From: Bacillota bacterium
GTDB lineage: Bacteria; Bacillota; Clostridia; Lachnospirales; Lachnospiraceae
Assembly (NCBI GenBank): GCA_902363515.1
Contig: CABJAN010000013.1
Span: 26,742 to 90,741, forward strand
Reading direction: 5' to 3'
DNA: 64,000 nucleotides
The notes beneath the pieces are model-generated. The model had not been told where the DNA came from and did not search any database. It saw only the letters and a program-made list of their open reading frames with translations. Below, piece after piece: positions 35,346 to 44,816 of the stretch; within the stretch, counting starts at the first letter, position 1; the number at the start of each line of letters is the position of its first letter. The position numbers and the translations under genes are program-made.

Positions 35346-36275
35346 TTACTCTTCTTTCTCTTTTCCTGCCACTTCTACCAGAGAAGTCACCAGACCGGCA
35401 ATGCCTTGAATCTCAGACGGAATAATAATCTTAGTTGCCCGGCCATCTGCCGCCTGCGCAAATGCTTCCAGACTCTTCAGGGTCAATACGCTCTGGTCTG
35501 CGCCTGCATCTTTAATAAAGCGGATACCATCTGCCTTTGCCTGCTGCACCTTCAAAATAGCTTCTGCCTGACCTTCTGCCTCTTTAATCATTTTTTCCTT
35601 CTCTGCTTCTGCACGAAGGATAGCTGCCTGTTTCTCTGCCTCTGCATCCAGAATAGCAGACTCTTTCTTACCTTCTGCTACAAGAATGGTGGATTTCTTT
35701 TCACCTTCTGCCTTCAGAATAGCTTCACGACGTTCACGCTCTGCCTTCATCTGTTTTTCCATGGCTTCCTGAATCGCAGATGGAGGAATAATATTTTTCA
35801 GTTCTACACGGTTTACCTTGATACCCCATGGGTCTGTAGCCACGTCCAGAGACGCGCGCATTTTTGTATTAATAATTTCCCTGGAAGTTAATGTTGCATC
35901 CAGTTCCATCTCACCGATAATATTACGGAGTGTCGTTGCTGTTAAGTTCTCAATAGCCATAATGGGATTTTCCACACCATAGGTAAATAATCTTGGGTCT
36001 GTAATCTGGAAAAAGACAACGGTATCAATCCGCATGGTAACGTTATCTTTTGTAATAACCGGCTGTGGAGCAAAATCCACCACCTGTTCTTTCAGGTTCA
36101 CACGTTTTGCAATACGCTCGATAAAAGGCATTTTAATATGAGGTCCTGTTCCCCATGTTGCCTTGTACATACCAAGACGTTCTACAATCAAAGCCTGTGC
36201 CTGTGGCACGATTTTAATACAAGATGCCGCAATAATTAATATAAGGATAAAAAATACAACAATAATAATACCCAT
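35346..36275 (-). CDS. SPFH/stomatin-family membrane protein (QmcA-like)
   Basis: A 309-residue membrane scaffold protein. N-terminal transmembrane segment (IIIVVFFILILIIAASCI, about 3-20), SPFH/Band 7 domain (about 20-185: VPQAQALIVERLG, FQITDPRLFTYGVENP, MRASLDVATDPWGIKVNRVELK), then a long Ala/Glu/Lys coiled coil of repeated AEGEKKSAILDAEAEKQAA-type units, and a C-terminal hydrophobic end. Paired 1 nt from an NfeD-like gene, the standard partnership for organising membrane microdomains or controlling FtsH-type proteases. Confidence 0.92.
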   Translation of the reverse strand: MGIIIVVFFILILIIAASCIKIVPQAQALIVERLGMYKATWGTGPHIKMPFIERIAKRVNLKEQVVDFAPQPVITKDNVTMRIDTVVFFQITDPRLFTYGVENPIMAIENLTATTLRNIIGEMELDATLTSREIINTKMRASLDVATDPWGIKVNRVELKNIIPPSAIQEAMEKQMKAERERREAILKAEGEKKSTILVAEGKKESAILDAEAEKQAAILRAEAEKEKMIKEAEGQAEAILKVQQAKADGIRFIKDAGADQSVLTLKSLEAFAQAADGRATKIIIPSEIQGIAGLVTSLVEVAGKEKEE

Positions 36276-36276
36276 A

Positions 36277-36717
36277 CTACATTTCCTCCTCTACAATCAG
36301 CTTTACGCCTTCTACTGCTGCTACTTTGACTACTTTTCCCTCTTCAATGACCGTCCCTTCCTTAGAGCGTGCGCTCCAGTCCATCCCCTGTATCATCACC
36401 TGTCCCTCTGCCTTCAGATTATCAATGGTGTGTGTTACAATACCGGTCTGTCCCGGGATACTGTCTACATTGGTTTTTGAAGCGCCCTTCTCCATGTATT
36501 TCAGGGCAATCGGCCTGGTAAAAATTAACAGCAACACCGATACTGCAATAAAGACAGCAATCTGACTCCACAAAGGCGCTCCCGTCAGAGAAACTAAAAA
36601 GGCAATAAGCGCTCCTCCTGCAAACCAGATTGTTGTAAGTCCCAGCGTGGCAATCTCAATTCCTAAAAGGACTGCCAAAATCACAAGCCACATAATTGTT
36701 ATTGTTTCCGCCGCCAT
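36277..36717 (-). CDS. NfeD-family membrane protein (short form)
   Basis: 146 residues: two to three hydrophobic segments (about 8-28, 30-50, 55-72) and a C-terminal OB-fold domain (IPGQTGIVTHTIDNLKAEGQVMIQGMDWSARS). The short form lacks the ClpP-like protease domain. It is translated just before the SPFH protein and presumably forms a membrane complex with it. Confidence 0.88.
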   Translation of the reverse strand: MAAETITIMWLVILAVLLGIEIATLGLTTIWFAGGALIAFLVSLTGAPLWSQIAVFIAVSVLLLIFTRPIALKYMEKGASKTNVDSIPGQTGIVTHTIDNLKAEGQVMIQGMDWSARSKEGTVIEEGKVVKVAAVEGVKLIVEEEM

Positions 36718-36821
36718 AACCCCACCTTCTTTTTCATATTTTTCTTCTTTTGTGGATGCTGATTTGTTACCTTATTATAGCCTAATATTCTGAAAATAAC
36801 AATGTTTTTTTGTGTATTTAC

Positions 36822-36863
36822 AAAAAGAAGCTGTCTTGCCAAGATTCCTTGCAAAACAGCTTC
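36822..36863 (-). terminator. Terminator of the cell-wall hydrolase gene
   Basis: On the minus strand, GAAGCTGTTTTGC pairs with GCAAGACAGCTTC (13-bp stem, one G-U pair), followed by TTTTT. Confidence 0.85.
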
Positions 36864-36876
36864 CTGTCTGTATTTT

Positions 36877-37623
36877 TTAATAAAACGTCTGATTTCCAAT
36901 GGTTAAACCGTTACCGCTTCCTGCGTGGAAAAACAAACGGTCTCCAATGGTATTGGCTCCTGCAAACACATCTCTTGCAGCATCATAGCATGCCTGACTT
37001 GCACCTCTTGATAAAACGGAAGCCAGTTTTCCGGTTGCTGCCGGAGTAAACTGTCCGCTCTGGTAAATAACTTCGGAAAGTGTATTGGGGAATTTATTAC
37101 TTCTGATACGGTTCATAATTACTGCCCCAACGCCAATCTTTCCTTCATAAGATTCTCCGCCGGCTTCACACTCAATAATAGCTGCCATAAGCGCCAGGTC
37201 ACTGTCTGACACAGAAACAGGTGCGGATGCCGCCTGCTGGTGAACCTGTGGCTCTGTATTAAGAGGCTGCGCCCCTACAACCTCACCTTCGCCATGCACA
37301 GATTCAAACAGGGCTTTTGCTTCCTCTGCATGTACCAGCAAATCTTCCCGGATATATCCTGAAATCTCTCCGGAAGAAACCTGGAACCATCCGTTTTCTT
37401 CTCCTTCTACAGTTACTACTGCACCAGCGGGAAGCATTCCCACTCTTTCTGTGTTAATGTCAGCACCGCTACGAATGTTGGCATATGTATTTACATCGGC
37501 CGCCGCCTTGTCCGACCAGCCGTAATCCTCTTTTGTATCTGCCAAAACCGGAACACTGAGCATCATAGTCAATGCGCCTACTGCTCCTACACAGGTCAAA
37601 AGTTTCTTGATTTTTTGTTTCAT
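36877..37623 (-). CDS. Secreted cell-wall hydrolase with SH3 domain (SleB/CwlJ type)
   Basis: 248 residues. Signal peptide at 1-28 (basic KQKIKKL, hydrophobic VGAVGALTMMLSVPVLA). Bacterial SH3 domain (about 45-100: NIRSGADINTERVGMLPAGAVVTV), Ala/Gln-rich linker, then the Hydrolase_2 domain (about 140-248) with catalytic Glu in LMAAIIECEAGGESYEGKIGVGAVIMNR. Related to spore-cortex lytic transglycosylases, but a vegetative role is equally possible. Strong vegetative promoter at 37690-37718 and GTAGGAGG before the ATG. Confidence 0.9.
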   Translation of the reverse strand: MKQKIKKLLTCVGAVGALTMMLSVPVLADTKEDYGWSDKAAADVNTYANIRSGADINTERVGMLPAGAVVTVEGEENGWFQVSSGEISGYIREDLLVHAEEAKALFESVHGEGEVVGAQPLNTEPQVHQQAASAPVSVSDSDLALMAAIIECEAGGESYEGKIGVGAVIMNRIRSNKFPNTLSEVIYQSGQFTPAATGKLASVLSRGASQACYDAARDVFAGANTIGDRLFFHAGSGNGLTIGNQTFY

Positions 37624-37689
37624 GAAATGTAACCTCCTACATAAGTCTGTTTCATTTTGTTACAGATTTGTTAATTTTGTTACCGGCTT

Positions 37690-37718
37690 ATTGTATCAAG
37701 ATTACATTTCATTGTCAA
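37690..37718 (-). promoter_or_regulatory. Promoter of the cell-wall hydrolase gene
   Basis: On the minus strand, TTGACA (37718-37713), 17-nt spacer, TACAAT (37695-37690). Downstream, before the RBS, GTAACAAAA occurs twice and TAACAAA once between, within about 32 nt; these could be a regulator site. Confidence 0.8.
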
Positions 37719-37769
37719 CCGGGTATTTTTTGTAAGATTTTGCAGATTTTTCCGGAAAATTTGTTCTGC

Positions 37770-38570
37770 CTATCTCCTCTGTCTCGCCGCCTCATACATC
37801 AAAATCCCGGAAGCCATGGCAGCATTTAAGGATTCCACCTGTCCCGCCATAGGAATTTTAATCAGCGTATCCGCACAGGCTGTCAATTCATCACTGAGAC
37901 CATTTCCCTCATTCCCAATGAAAAACGCTGTCCCTTTGCCATAATCCTCCTGATCGTAATTATTCTCCCCTTTTAAATGCGCCGCATAGGTTGTAATCCC
38001 ATGAGTTTTCAACATTGGCAGCACTTCTTCCTCTATAGAATCCACATAAAGCACAGGAACTCTGTACACAGAGCCCATGGTAGAGCGAATCACCTTGGGA
38101 TTAAACACATCCACAGAAGTTTTGCTGAGAATCACGCCGGTAACACCTGCCCCTTCCCCGGTGCGGATAATGGTTCCCAGATTTCCCGGGTCCTGTAAAT
38201 CCTCCAAAATCATAAATAAAGGCTTGTCTGCATCTTCCAGCATTTTACTAAGGCTCCAGTTCTTCATTGAAATGAGACACAAAACGCCCTGAGGAGTTAC
38301 CGTATCAGACAAATTTTTAAACACCTTATCATCCACGATTTCCACCTTATCTGAATGGCTGTCCAGCCCTTTTTCCTCTAAAATCCTCTGAAATTCTTCT
38401 TTTTCTGCAAAAGAAGCTGCTGCATAAACCTTTCTGATACGGTCTGACGGAGCTTCTCCAAACATTTTAATTCCCTCTGCTGCAAAAAGCCCCTCTTCCC
38501 GTCTTGTTTTTGCTTTTTTCAGAAGCTGCTGTACTTTTTTCATCTGGGGATTTGACATACTTGTAATCAT
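37770..38570 (-). CDS. TrmH/SpoU-family RNA 2'-O-methyltransferase
   Basis: A 266-residue SPOUT methyltransferase. N-terminal L30e-like substrate-binding domain (about 1-100), then motif 1 EDLQDPGNLGTIIRTGEGAG, motif 2 FFIGNEGNGLSDEL and motif 3 IPMAGQVESLNAAMASGILMYE, forming the knotted SAM site. Substrate is rRNA or tRNA; this branch (TsnR/RlmB-like) cannot be assigned precisely. Lies 26 nt before the hydrolase promoter. Confidence 0.92.
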   Translation of the reverse strand: MITSMSNPQMKKVQQLLKKAKTRREEGLFAAEGIKMFGEAPSDRIRKVYAAASFAEKEEFQRILEEKGLDSHSDKVEIVDDKVFKNLSDTVTPQGVLCLISMKNWSLSKMLEDADKPLFMILEDLQDPGNLGTIIRTGEGAGVTGVILSKTSVDVFNPKVIRSTMGSVYRVPVLYVDSIEEEVLPMLKTHGITTYAAHLKGENNYDQEDYGKGTAFFIGNEGNGLSDELTACADTLIKIPMAGQVESLNAAMASGILMYEAARQRR

Positions 38571-38593
38571 TTTTTCCTCCTCACAGTTTTTGC

Positions 38594-38661
38594 TAAAAAA
38601 AGATGCCGCACTAAGCGCAATTAGAAATATAATCCTTCATGATTGCTGTTTAATGCGACAT
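38594..38661 (-). terminator. Terminator of dnaE-pfkA
   Basis: On the minus strand, ATGTCGCATTAAACAGCAAT pairs with ATTGCGCTTAGTGCGGCAT (mismatches near the middle), followed by seven T residues (38600-38594). Confidence 0.8.
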
Positions 38662-38674
38662 TTTATAAAACTTT

Positions 38675-39676
38675 TTATTTTGGATTTTTACTGTAATTAT
38701 GGGACAGTGAATAGCTAACCTCAAACTGGTACTCTGAAATTGTCTTCTTCATAGCCAGCGCTTCGTTGATATCCATATCAATGTACTCACCATCTCTGTA
38801 GCAGATAACTCTCTTGGTTTTGCCTTCCAGCAGTACGTCCACAGCCTTAGCGCCCATAATAGAAGCATATACACGGTCTTTACAGGTAGGTGTTCCGCCA
38901 CGCTGCATGTGTCCTAAGATTGTAGCTCTGGTCTCAATTCCTGTTGCAGCCTCAATACGTTTTGCCATTGCTTCAGAATGTCCAATACCCTCTGCATTAA
39001 TAATAATATGATGTTTTTTGCCTTTTTTACGGTTATCAATAATGTTGTTAATGATTTTCTGTTCATCATAATCATATTTTTCAGGAAGCAGGATGTCCTC
39101 TGCGCCATTGGCAATACCGCACCACAAAGCCAGATAACCGGCATTTCTTCCCATTACCTCAATAACGCTTACGCGCTCATGAGAAGTGGATGTATCACGA
39201 ACCTTATCAATGGCTTCCATTGCTGTATTTACAGCCGTATCAAAACCGATGGTATATTCTGAACATGCAATATCCAAGTCAATGGTACCTGGAACACCTA
39301 CGGTATTGATTCCAAGATTCGCCAGCTTCTGAGCACCGGCAAAAGAACCGTCTCCACCGATTACCACCAGCGCATCAATGCCATGTTTTTTACATACATC
39401 TGCTGCTGCCTGCTGACCTTCCGGTGTACGCATCTCTGCGCAACGGGCTGTCTGCAAAATTGTTCCGCCTCTCTGAATTGTATCTGAAACATTCACTGCA
39501 GTCATGTCAATAATTTCTTCATTAATCAGACCGCTATAACCTTTTTTAATGCCTTTCATATTGATATCGCGACTCAGACCTCTTCTTACAACTGCACGGA
39601 TTGCCGCATTCATACCTGGAGCATCTCCACCACTTGTTAAAACACCGATTGTTTTGATTTCTTTATTTGCAGTCAT
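38675..39676 (-). CDS. pfkA: ATP-dependent 6-phosphofructokinase
   Basis: Commits fructose 6-phosphate to glycolysis. 333 residues from the ATG at 39676, with GGAGGAG just before it; the longer frame from 39694 is rejected. ATP loop TSGGDAPGMNAAIRAVV, GGDGSFAGA, catalytic GTIDLDIACSEYTIGFDTA, and LGHMQRGGTPTCKDR. Gly-Gly-Asp-Gly and Gly108-type residues indicate ATP rather than pyrophosphate use. Co-transcribed 62 nt downstream of dnaE, a common firmicute pairing. Confidence 0.96.
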   Translation of the reverse strand: MTANKEIKTIGVLTSGGDAPGMNAAIRAVVRRGLSRDINMKGIKKGYSGLINEEIIDMTAVNVSDTIQRGGTILQTARCAEMRTPEGQQAAADVCKKHGIDALVVIGGDGSFAGAQKLANLGINTVGVPGTIDLDIACSEYTIGFDTAVNTAMEAIDKVRDTSTSHERVSVIEVMGRNAGYLALWCGIANGAEDILLPEKYDYDEQKIINNIIDNRKKGKKHHIIINAEGIGHSEAMAKRIEAATGIETRATILGHMQRGGTPTCKDRVYASIMGAKAVDVLLEGKTKRVICYRDGEYIDMDINEALAMKKTISEYQFEVSYSLSHNYSKNPK

Positions 39677-39738
39677 TTTTCTCCTCCATCTCATTGGCAG
39701 TTACATGTTTTTCTTTTTATACAATAACCATACCTATT

Positions 39739-42700
39739 CTAATGCATTTTGCCAAGTTTTTCAATACTCTTTTCTAGAACTTTTACGTTCTCCTGTCCAT
39801 ATTTCTCATATAGAAGGTTTAAAAGGTCCTGTGTAATCTTCACGGTTTGAGATGGTCCCAGCCGCTTCACTGCCCTTGGTGATTTAATATAAACCACCAC
39901 GCTGTCTTTTCCATCTGAATTTCTGATATCTCCGTAAAGCTCCTGCTCTCTTGCCAGAAATTCTTCCTTGCTGTCAAACTGAAACCAAAGCTCTCTGGGC
40001 GCCTCTTCAAAGGAATAAATGCTTTCACAAATCAGCTTGCTGGCCTTATCATCCTCTGCTGAAACCCGCCCCTGAATAAAGACTTTGTCATCCACATTCA
40101 TATGCTGTATGTTTTTCTCATAGTCTCTTGGGAACACAACCACTTCTACAGTTCCCACCAAATCTTCCAGTGTCAGAAATGCCATGACCTTATTGGTTTT
40201 CGTATACTTAATGGTTTTGGCAGTAATCATGCCTCCCACCACTTCTTTTTCTCCATCCCGCACTGCCGGCACGCCGGTCTCCTCGTCCGGGAGAAAATCT
40301 GTGGTCACTGCGGAAATATTCTTGCGCCACCGCTCCTCATATTCTTCCAGCGGGTGTCCGCTGATGTAAATTCCAAGCACTTCTTTTTCAAATGCCAGAC
40401 GGTCTTCCTTGGTATATTCCTCCACATTTGGCATATGAATCTCAAAGGCAGATTTTTCCTCTTCAGAAACCAGGTCAAACAAGCTCATTTGTCCTGCCAT
40501 GGTATTTTTCTTTTCCATTGCCACAGCATCCACAATTTGGACATATACCATCATTTTCTGCCGCCTGTTTCCCGGAAGTTCGTCCATGGCTCCTGCTTTG
40601 ATAAGGTTTTCAATAACCTTTTTATTCACTTCTTTTCCAGACATCCGCTCAATGAAGTCCTGAAGATGTTTAAAATCTCCTCTTTCTTCCCTTTCTTCCA
40701 CAATAGCGGCAATCACGGGTTTTCCTACGCCTTTAATGGCTGATAAACCATAACGGATTGCCCCCTGATCCACAGAAAAAGAGCTGTATCCCTTATTAAT
40801 ATCCGGCGGCAGAATAGAAATCCCCATTTTCCGGCTGGATAAAATATATTCTGCCACCTTGGAAGGATTATCAATCACAGAAGTCATAAGAGCTGCCATA
40901 AATTCCACAGGGAAATAATATTTCAAATAAGCAGTCTGATATGCCACCATAGCATAGGCTGCCGCATGAGATTTATTAAAGGCATACTTGGCAAAATCAA
41001 TCATTTCATCATAAATTTTATTTGCTATCTGCTCGGAAATCCCACGTTTTATACATCCCGGAACACCTTCTTCTTCATTTCCGTAGACAAAATTCTGGCG
41101 CTCCTTTTCCATTACCGCTGCCTTTTTCTTACTCATGGCGCGGCGGAGCAAATCACTTCTTCCAAGGGTATAACCCCCCAGGGAACGTACAATCTGCATA
41201 ACCTGCTCCTGGTACACAATACACCCGTAAGTAGGCTTCAAAATCGGCTCCAGCTCCGGGCAGTCATAGGTAATGCTTCCCGCATTATTCTTTCCCTTAA
41301 TATACTGAGGAATGAAATCCATGGGGCCGGGGCGGTACAGGGAAATCCCCGCGATAACATCCTCCAGGCTTTCCGGCTTCAGTTCTTTCATAAAATTAGT
41401 CATTCCGCCGCTTTCCAGCTGGAACACCCCATCTGTTTTTCCCTGACCCAGCATTTCATAAACCTTTTTATCTTCATAATTAATGTGGTCAATATCCAGT
41501 TTCACGCCCTGGTTCTGTTCCGCCAGCTTCACTGCATTCTGGATAACCGTCAGGGTTCGAAGTCCCAGAAAGTCCATTTTGAGAAGCCCCAGCTCCTCCA
41601 GTGTTGTCATAGTAAACTGGGTCACAATGGAACCGTCCGAAGCCCTGGACAACGGCACATATTCATCCACGGATTTCTGACTGATAACCACCCCTGCCGC
41701 ATGCATGGAGGTATGTCTCGGTAAACCTTCCAGTCTTCTGCTCATATCAATAAGCTTCTTCACCGTCTCATCTGTCTCATAAAGTGTCCGAAGCTCCGGA
41801 TTCATTTTCAGCGCCTTATCAATGGTAATATTCAATTCCGTTGGAATCATCTTGGCAATGGAATCGCACTGGGCATATGGTAAATCCATAACACGCCCCA
41901 CATCCCGGATAACGCCCCTGGCAGCCATGGTACCAAAGGTAACAATCTGCACCACCCGGTCTTTTCCGTATTTTTCCACCACATAGTCAATGACCTCCTG
42001 TCTTCTCTCAAAGCAGAAATCCACGTCAATATCCGGCATGGACACACGCTCCGGGTTCAGGAAACGCTCAAAGAGCAAATCATATTTAATGGGATCCAGT
42101 TTCGTAATCCCCAGAGTATAAGAAACCAAACTTCCTGCCGCAGAACCACGTCCAGGTCCTACCATAATGTCATGGTCTCTGGCAAACCGGATAAAATCCC
42201 ATACAATGAGGAAATAATCCACATAACCCATTTTCTGAATAACGCCCAGCTCATACTCCAGACGTTTCTTCAAGTCCTCCAGATTTTCTGTATACCGCTC
42301 CTTAAGCCCGTCATAACACAGCTTGTTCAAATATTCCCATGAGGTATATGGCGCAGGCACATCAAACTTGGGCAGCTTTGTCACACCAAATTCAATTTCT
42401 ACCTCACACCGGTCTGCGATTTTCTGAGTATTCTCCAGCGCTTCCGGTATATAAGGAAAAAGCTTCAACATCTCTTCCGGGGATTTTACATAATATTGTC
42501 CCCCTTCATAGCGCATTCTATCCTCATCCTGCAGCCGTTTTCCTGTCTGCACACAAAGGAGGATATCATGAGCCTCCACGTCCGTTTCATAAGTATAATG
42601 CACGTCATTGGTCACTACCAGATCAATTCCCGTTTCCTGATGCATCCTGAGAAGCTGCTGGTTTACCCTCTGCTGCTCCGGGATTCCATGATCCTGCATT

Positions 42701-43221
42701 TCCAGGAAAAAGTTCCCCTTTCCAAAAATTTCCTCATACCGCAAGGCTGCTTTTTTCCCTTCCTCATAGAAACCTCTGGTAAGATTTTTTGCAACTTCTC
42801 CTGCAAGACAGGCACTTAATGCAATAATTCCTTCATGATATTGTTCCAAAAGTTCCAAATCTACCCTTGGTTTGTAATAAAATCCATCAATAAAGCCCTT
42901 GGAAACAATTTTCATCAGATTTTCATAGCCCTGATTATTCTCTGCCAGCAAAACCAGATGATAATAGCGGCTTTCTGAATGTCCTTGCTCCCGTTCAAAT
43001 CTGGAACCAGGGGCAACATACACCTCACATCCCAAAATCGGCTTGATTCCGGCGGCTTTTGCTGCCCTATAAAAATCAATGCAGCCAAACATGACTCCAT
43101 GGTCTGTTATGGCCGCACTGTTCATTCCCAGTTTCTTTACTCTGGCTACATATTCATGAATCTTATTGGAACCATCCAAAAGGCTGTATTCCGTATGTAC
43201 ATGTAAATGAGTAAAATTCAC
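39739..43221 (-). CDS. dnaE: DNA polymerase III alpha subunit (DnaE)
   Basis: Replicative or lagging-strand polymerase, 1160 residues. PHP domain (1-270: THLHVHTEYSLLDGSNKI, AITDHGVMFG), C-family polymerase core with GPGRGSAAGSLVSY and the catalytic acidic PDIDVDFCFERR, FQLESGGMTNFMKELKPESL, fingers around KSHAAAYAMVAYQTAYLKYYFP, tandem helix-hairpin-helix (about 830-870), and OB domain (about 985-1060, GMITAKTIKYTKTNKVMAFLTLEDL). No fused exonuclease as in PolC. Full length. Confidence 0.96.
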   Translation of the reverse strand: MNFTHLHVHTEYSLLDGSNKIHEYVARVKKLGMNSAAITDHGVMFGCIDFYRAAKAAGIKPILGCEVYVAPGSRFEREQGHSESRYYHLVLLAENNQGYENLMKIVSKGFIDGFYYKPRVDLELLEQYHEGIIALSACLAGEVAKNLTRGFYEEGKKAALRYEEIFGKGNFFLEMQDHGIPEQQRVNQQLLRMHQETGIDLVVTNDVHYTYETDVEAHDILLCVQTGKRLQDEDRMRYEGGQYYVKSPEEMLKLFPYIPEALENTQKIADRCEVEIEFGVTKLPKFDVPAPYTSWEYLNKLCYDGLKERYTENLEDLKKRLEYELGVIQKMGYVDYFLIVWDFIRFARDHDIMVGPGRGSAAGSLVSYTLGITKLDPIKYDLLFERFLNPERVSMPDIDVDFCFERRQEVIDYVVEKYGKDRVVQIVTFGTMAARGVIRDVGRVMDLPYAQCDSIAKMIPTELNITIDKALKMNPELRTLYETDETVKKLIDMSRRLEGLPRHTSMHAAGVVISQKSVDEYVPLSRASDGSIVTQFTMTTLEELGLLKMDFLGLRTLTVIQNAVKLAEQNQGVKLDIDHINYEDKKVYEMLGQGKTDGVFQLESGGMTNFMKELKPESLEDVIAGISLYRPGPMDFIPQYIKGKNNAGSITYDCPELEPILKPTYGCIVYQEQVMQIVRSLGGYTLGRSDLLRRAMSKKKAAVMEKERQNFVYGNEEEGVPGCIKRGISEQIANKIYDEMIDFAKYAFNKSHAAAYAMVAYQTAYLKYYFPVEFMAALMTSVIDNPSKVAEYILSSRKMGISILPPDINKGYSSFSVDQGAIRYGLSAIKGVGKPVIAAIVEEREERGDFKHLQDFIERMSGKEVNKKVIENLIKAGAMDELPGNRRQKMMVYVQIVDAVAMEKKNTMAGQMSLFDLVSEEEKSAFEIHMPNVEEYTKEDRLAFEKEVLGIYISGHPLEEYEERWRKNISAVTTDFLPDEETGVPAVRDGEKEVVGGMITAKTIKYTKTNKVMAFLTLEDLVGTVEVVVFPRDYEKNIQHMNVDDKVFIQGRVSAEDDKASKLICESIYSFEEAPRELWFQFDSKEEFLAREQELYGDIRNSDGKDSVVVYIKSPRAVKRLGPSQTVKITQDLLNLLYEKYGQENVKVLEKSIEKLGKMH

Positions 43222-43245
43222 TGTTTTTCTCCTCTATTCTTCTTA

Positions 43246-43836
43246 CTAATCCTGTTTTTCCTTCCGCAGCAAAACATTAAACCAGCGGTCACTTTTGTCT
43301 GCTCTTACATCACTGGTCTTCCAAATGTCCAGCACTGTAATATTAGGAAATGCATCCAGGAGATGATTAAGCGCCTCTCTGTCATAGTCATAGAAATAAC
43401 GACCATTATATTTGCCGTTGCGTTCCCCTTTCCGCACAGAAAAATACAGAATTCCGTCATCCTTTAATGCTTTTAGAATCTTTCTCATGATTTCCTTCAC
43501 TTCATCCGGGGGAAAATGCCCTAAAATGGCACAGGCCCAAATCCCATGAAATACATCATCAAATTCCATATCTTCTGCCCGCAAATGCAGAACTTCTTTC
43601 CCTGTATGAATGCTGGCCAGTTCGCACATTTTCTCTGACCCATCCATAGCAGTTACAACACAGCCCTCCTCTTCCAGGAACACTGTATCTCTGCCCGACC
43701 CACAGCCTAAATCAAGGACATCTGCACTCTCCGGAAGCAGCTCTACAAAACGTTCAATCTGCTCATCCATGCAAAAATCCACAGTTTCTTCATAATAAGG
43801 TACTGCGTACCGGTCATAATAATCTATCGAGTCCAC
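43246..43836 (-). CDS. Class I SAM-dependent methyltransferase
   Basis: 196 residues. Motif I VLDLGCGSGRDTVFLEEEG, motif II VTAMDGSEKMCELA, and post-motif FHGIWACAILGHFPPDEVKEIMRKI define the Rossmann SAM-binding fold of the Methyltransf_11/25 group. It resembles tellurite-resistance-TehB-like and ubiquinone-type small-molecule methylases. Substrate unknown. It sits 24 nt upstream of dnaE on the same strand. Confidence 0.85.
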   Translation of the reverse strand: MDSIDYYDRYAVPYYEETVDFCMDEQIERFVELLPESADVLDLGCGSGRDTVFLEEEGCVVTAMDGSEKMCELASIHTGKEVLHLRAEDMEFDDVFHGIWACAILGHFPPDEVKEIMRKILKALKDDGILYFSVRKGERNGKYNGRYFYDYDREALNHLLDAFPNITVLDIWKTSDVRADKSDRWFNVLLRKEKQD

Positions 43837-43941
43837 TTATTTTCCTCCTTCTGGACAGTCAAATTCTTCATTATCAGTTATACGACTGCACAACGTGCAA
43901 TCTTTAGGTATTATACCATACCCTTCTTACTTATAAAAGTA

Positions 43942-44781
43942 TCAGCGGGCATAAATTTTCCCATTTTTCATTTCAATTTTCTTTTCTTTTAATAAATGCC
44001 CTACTGCACGTTTAAAGGCATTCTTGCTAAGTCCGAATTCTCTCTGGATAATCTCCGGTGAAGCCTTATCATCAAAAGGCAGTTCCCCTTCGAATTCCTG
44101 AATGATTTCATAGACGCTCTCTGCATCTTCGTGAAGCTGGATATAAGCCTTTTTCTTTGCGCTCAGTGTCAGTTTTCCATCTTCCCGCACTGCAGTTACA
44201 CGACAGGTAAGCTCATCTCCCGGCTTATAATTCCCCTGGGCTTCCTGTTTTGGAATCAGTCCTGAATATTTCTCATCCACAGCCACAAACACCCCAAAGT
44301 TATCGCTGATTTCATACACAAGCCCAGTGACGGTGTCCCCCTGTGCATAAGGAGAATCTGTCTGCAAATAATGATATACCTTCATGGTTGCACAAAGGCG
44401 GCTGCTTTTATCTATATACAAAGCCACCAGAATTTCTTCCCCTTCGTGAACTTTTTTCGTCTGCTCTTTATATGGAAGAAACAAATCTTTTTCCAATCCC
44501 CAGTCCAGAAATGCACCGATTCTGCTCACCTGGGCTACCCGAAGCACTGCTGTCTCTCCTAAAAATAATTTAGGCTCTCTTGTAGTAGCAATTAAGCGGT
44601 CCTGGGAATCCTTATAAATAAATACACTGAGTTTATCTCCTTTTTTGGTTCCTTCCGGCACCTGTTTGCCTGGAATCAGCACAGTATCCTTTTCTCCTGC
44701 TGTTTCCTTCTCCCCCAGATAAACCCCGAAATCTACAACTTTTGCAACTGTCAGTTCCTGCTTTTTCCCTAATGCTATCAT
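43942..44781 (-). CDS. cvfB: S1-type RNA-binding protein (CvfB family)
   Basis: 279 residues: three or four S1/OB-fold repeats (about 1-65, 70-140, 145-215; for example VAQVSRIGAFLDWGLEKDLFLPY and GLVYEISDNFGVFVAVDEKYSGLIP) and a C-terminal winged helix (EIIQREFGLSKNAFKRAVGHL). This matches the CvfB/YitL layout, RNA-binding regulators affecting virulence genes in staphylococci. Cytoplasmic. Confidence 0.9.
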   Translation of the reverse strand: MIALGKKQELTVAKVVDFGVYLGEKETAGEKDTVLIPGKQVPEGTKKGDKLSVFIYKDSQDRLIATTREPKLFLGETAVLRVAQVSRIGAFLDWGLEKDLFLPYKEQTKKVHEGEEILVALYIDKSSRLCATMKVYHYLQTDSPYAQGDTVTGLVYEISDNFGVFVAVDEKYSGLIPKQEAQGNYKPGDELTCRVTAVREDGKLTLSAKKKAYIQLHEDAESVYEIIQEFEGELPFDDKASPEIIQREFGLSKNAFKRAVGHLLKEKKIEMKNGKIYAR

Positions 44782-44816
44782 ACGCTCTCCTCTGTCTTAT
44801 CTTTCTTTATATTTTC

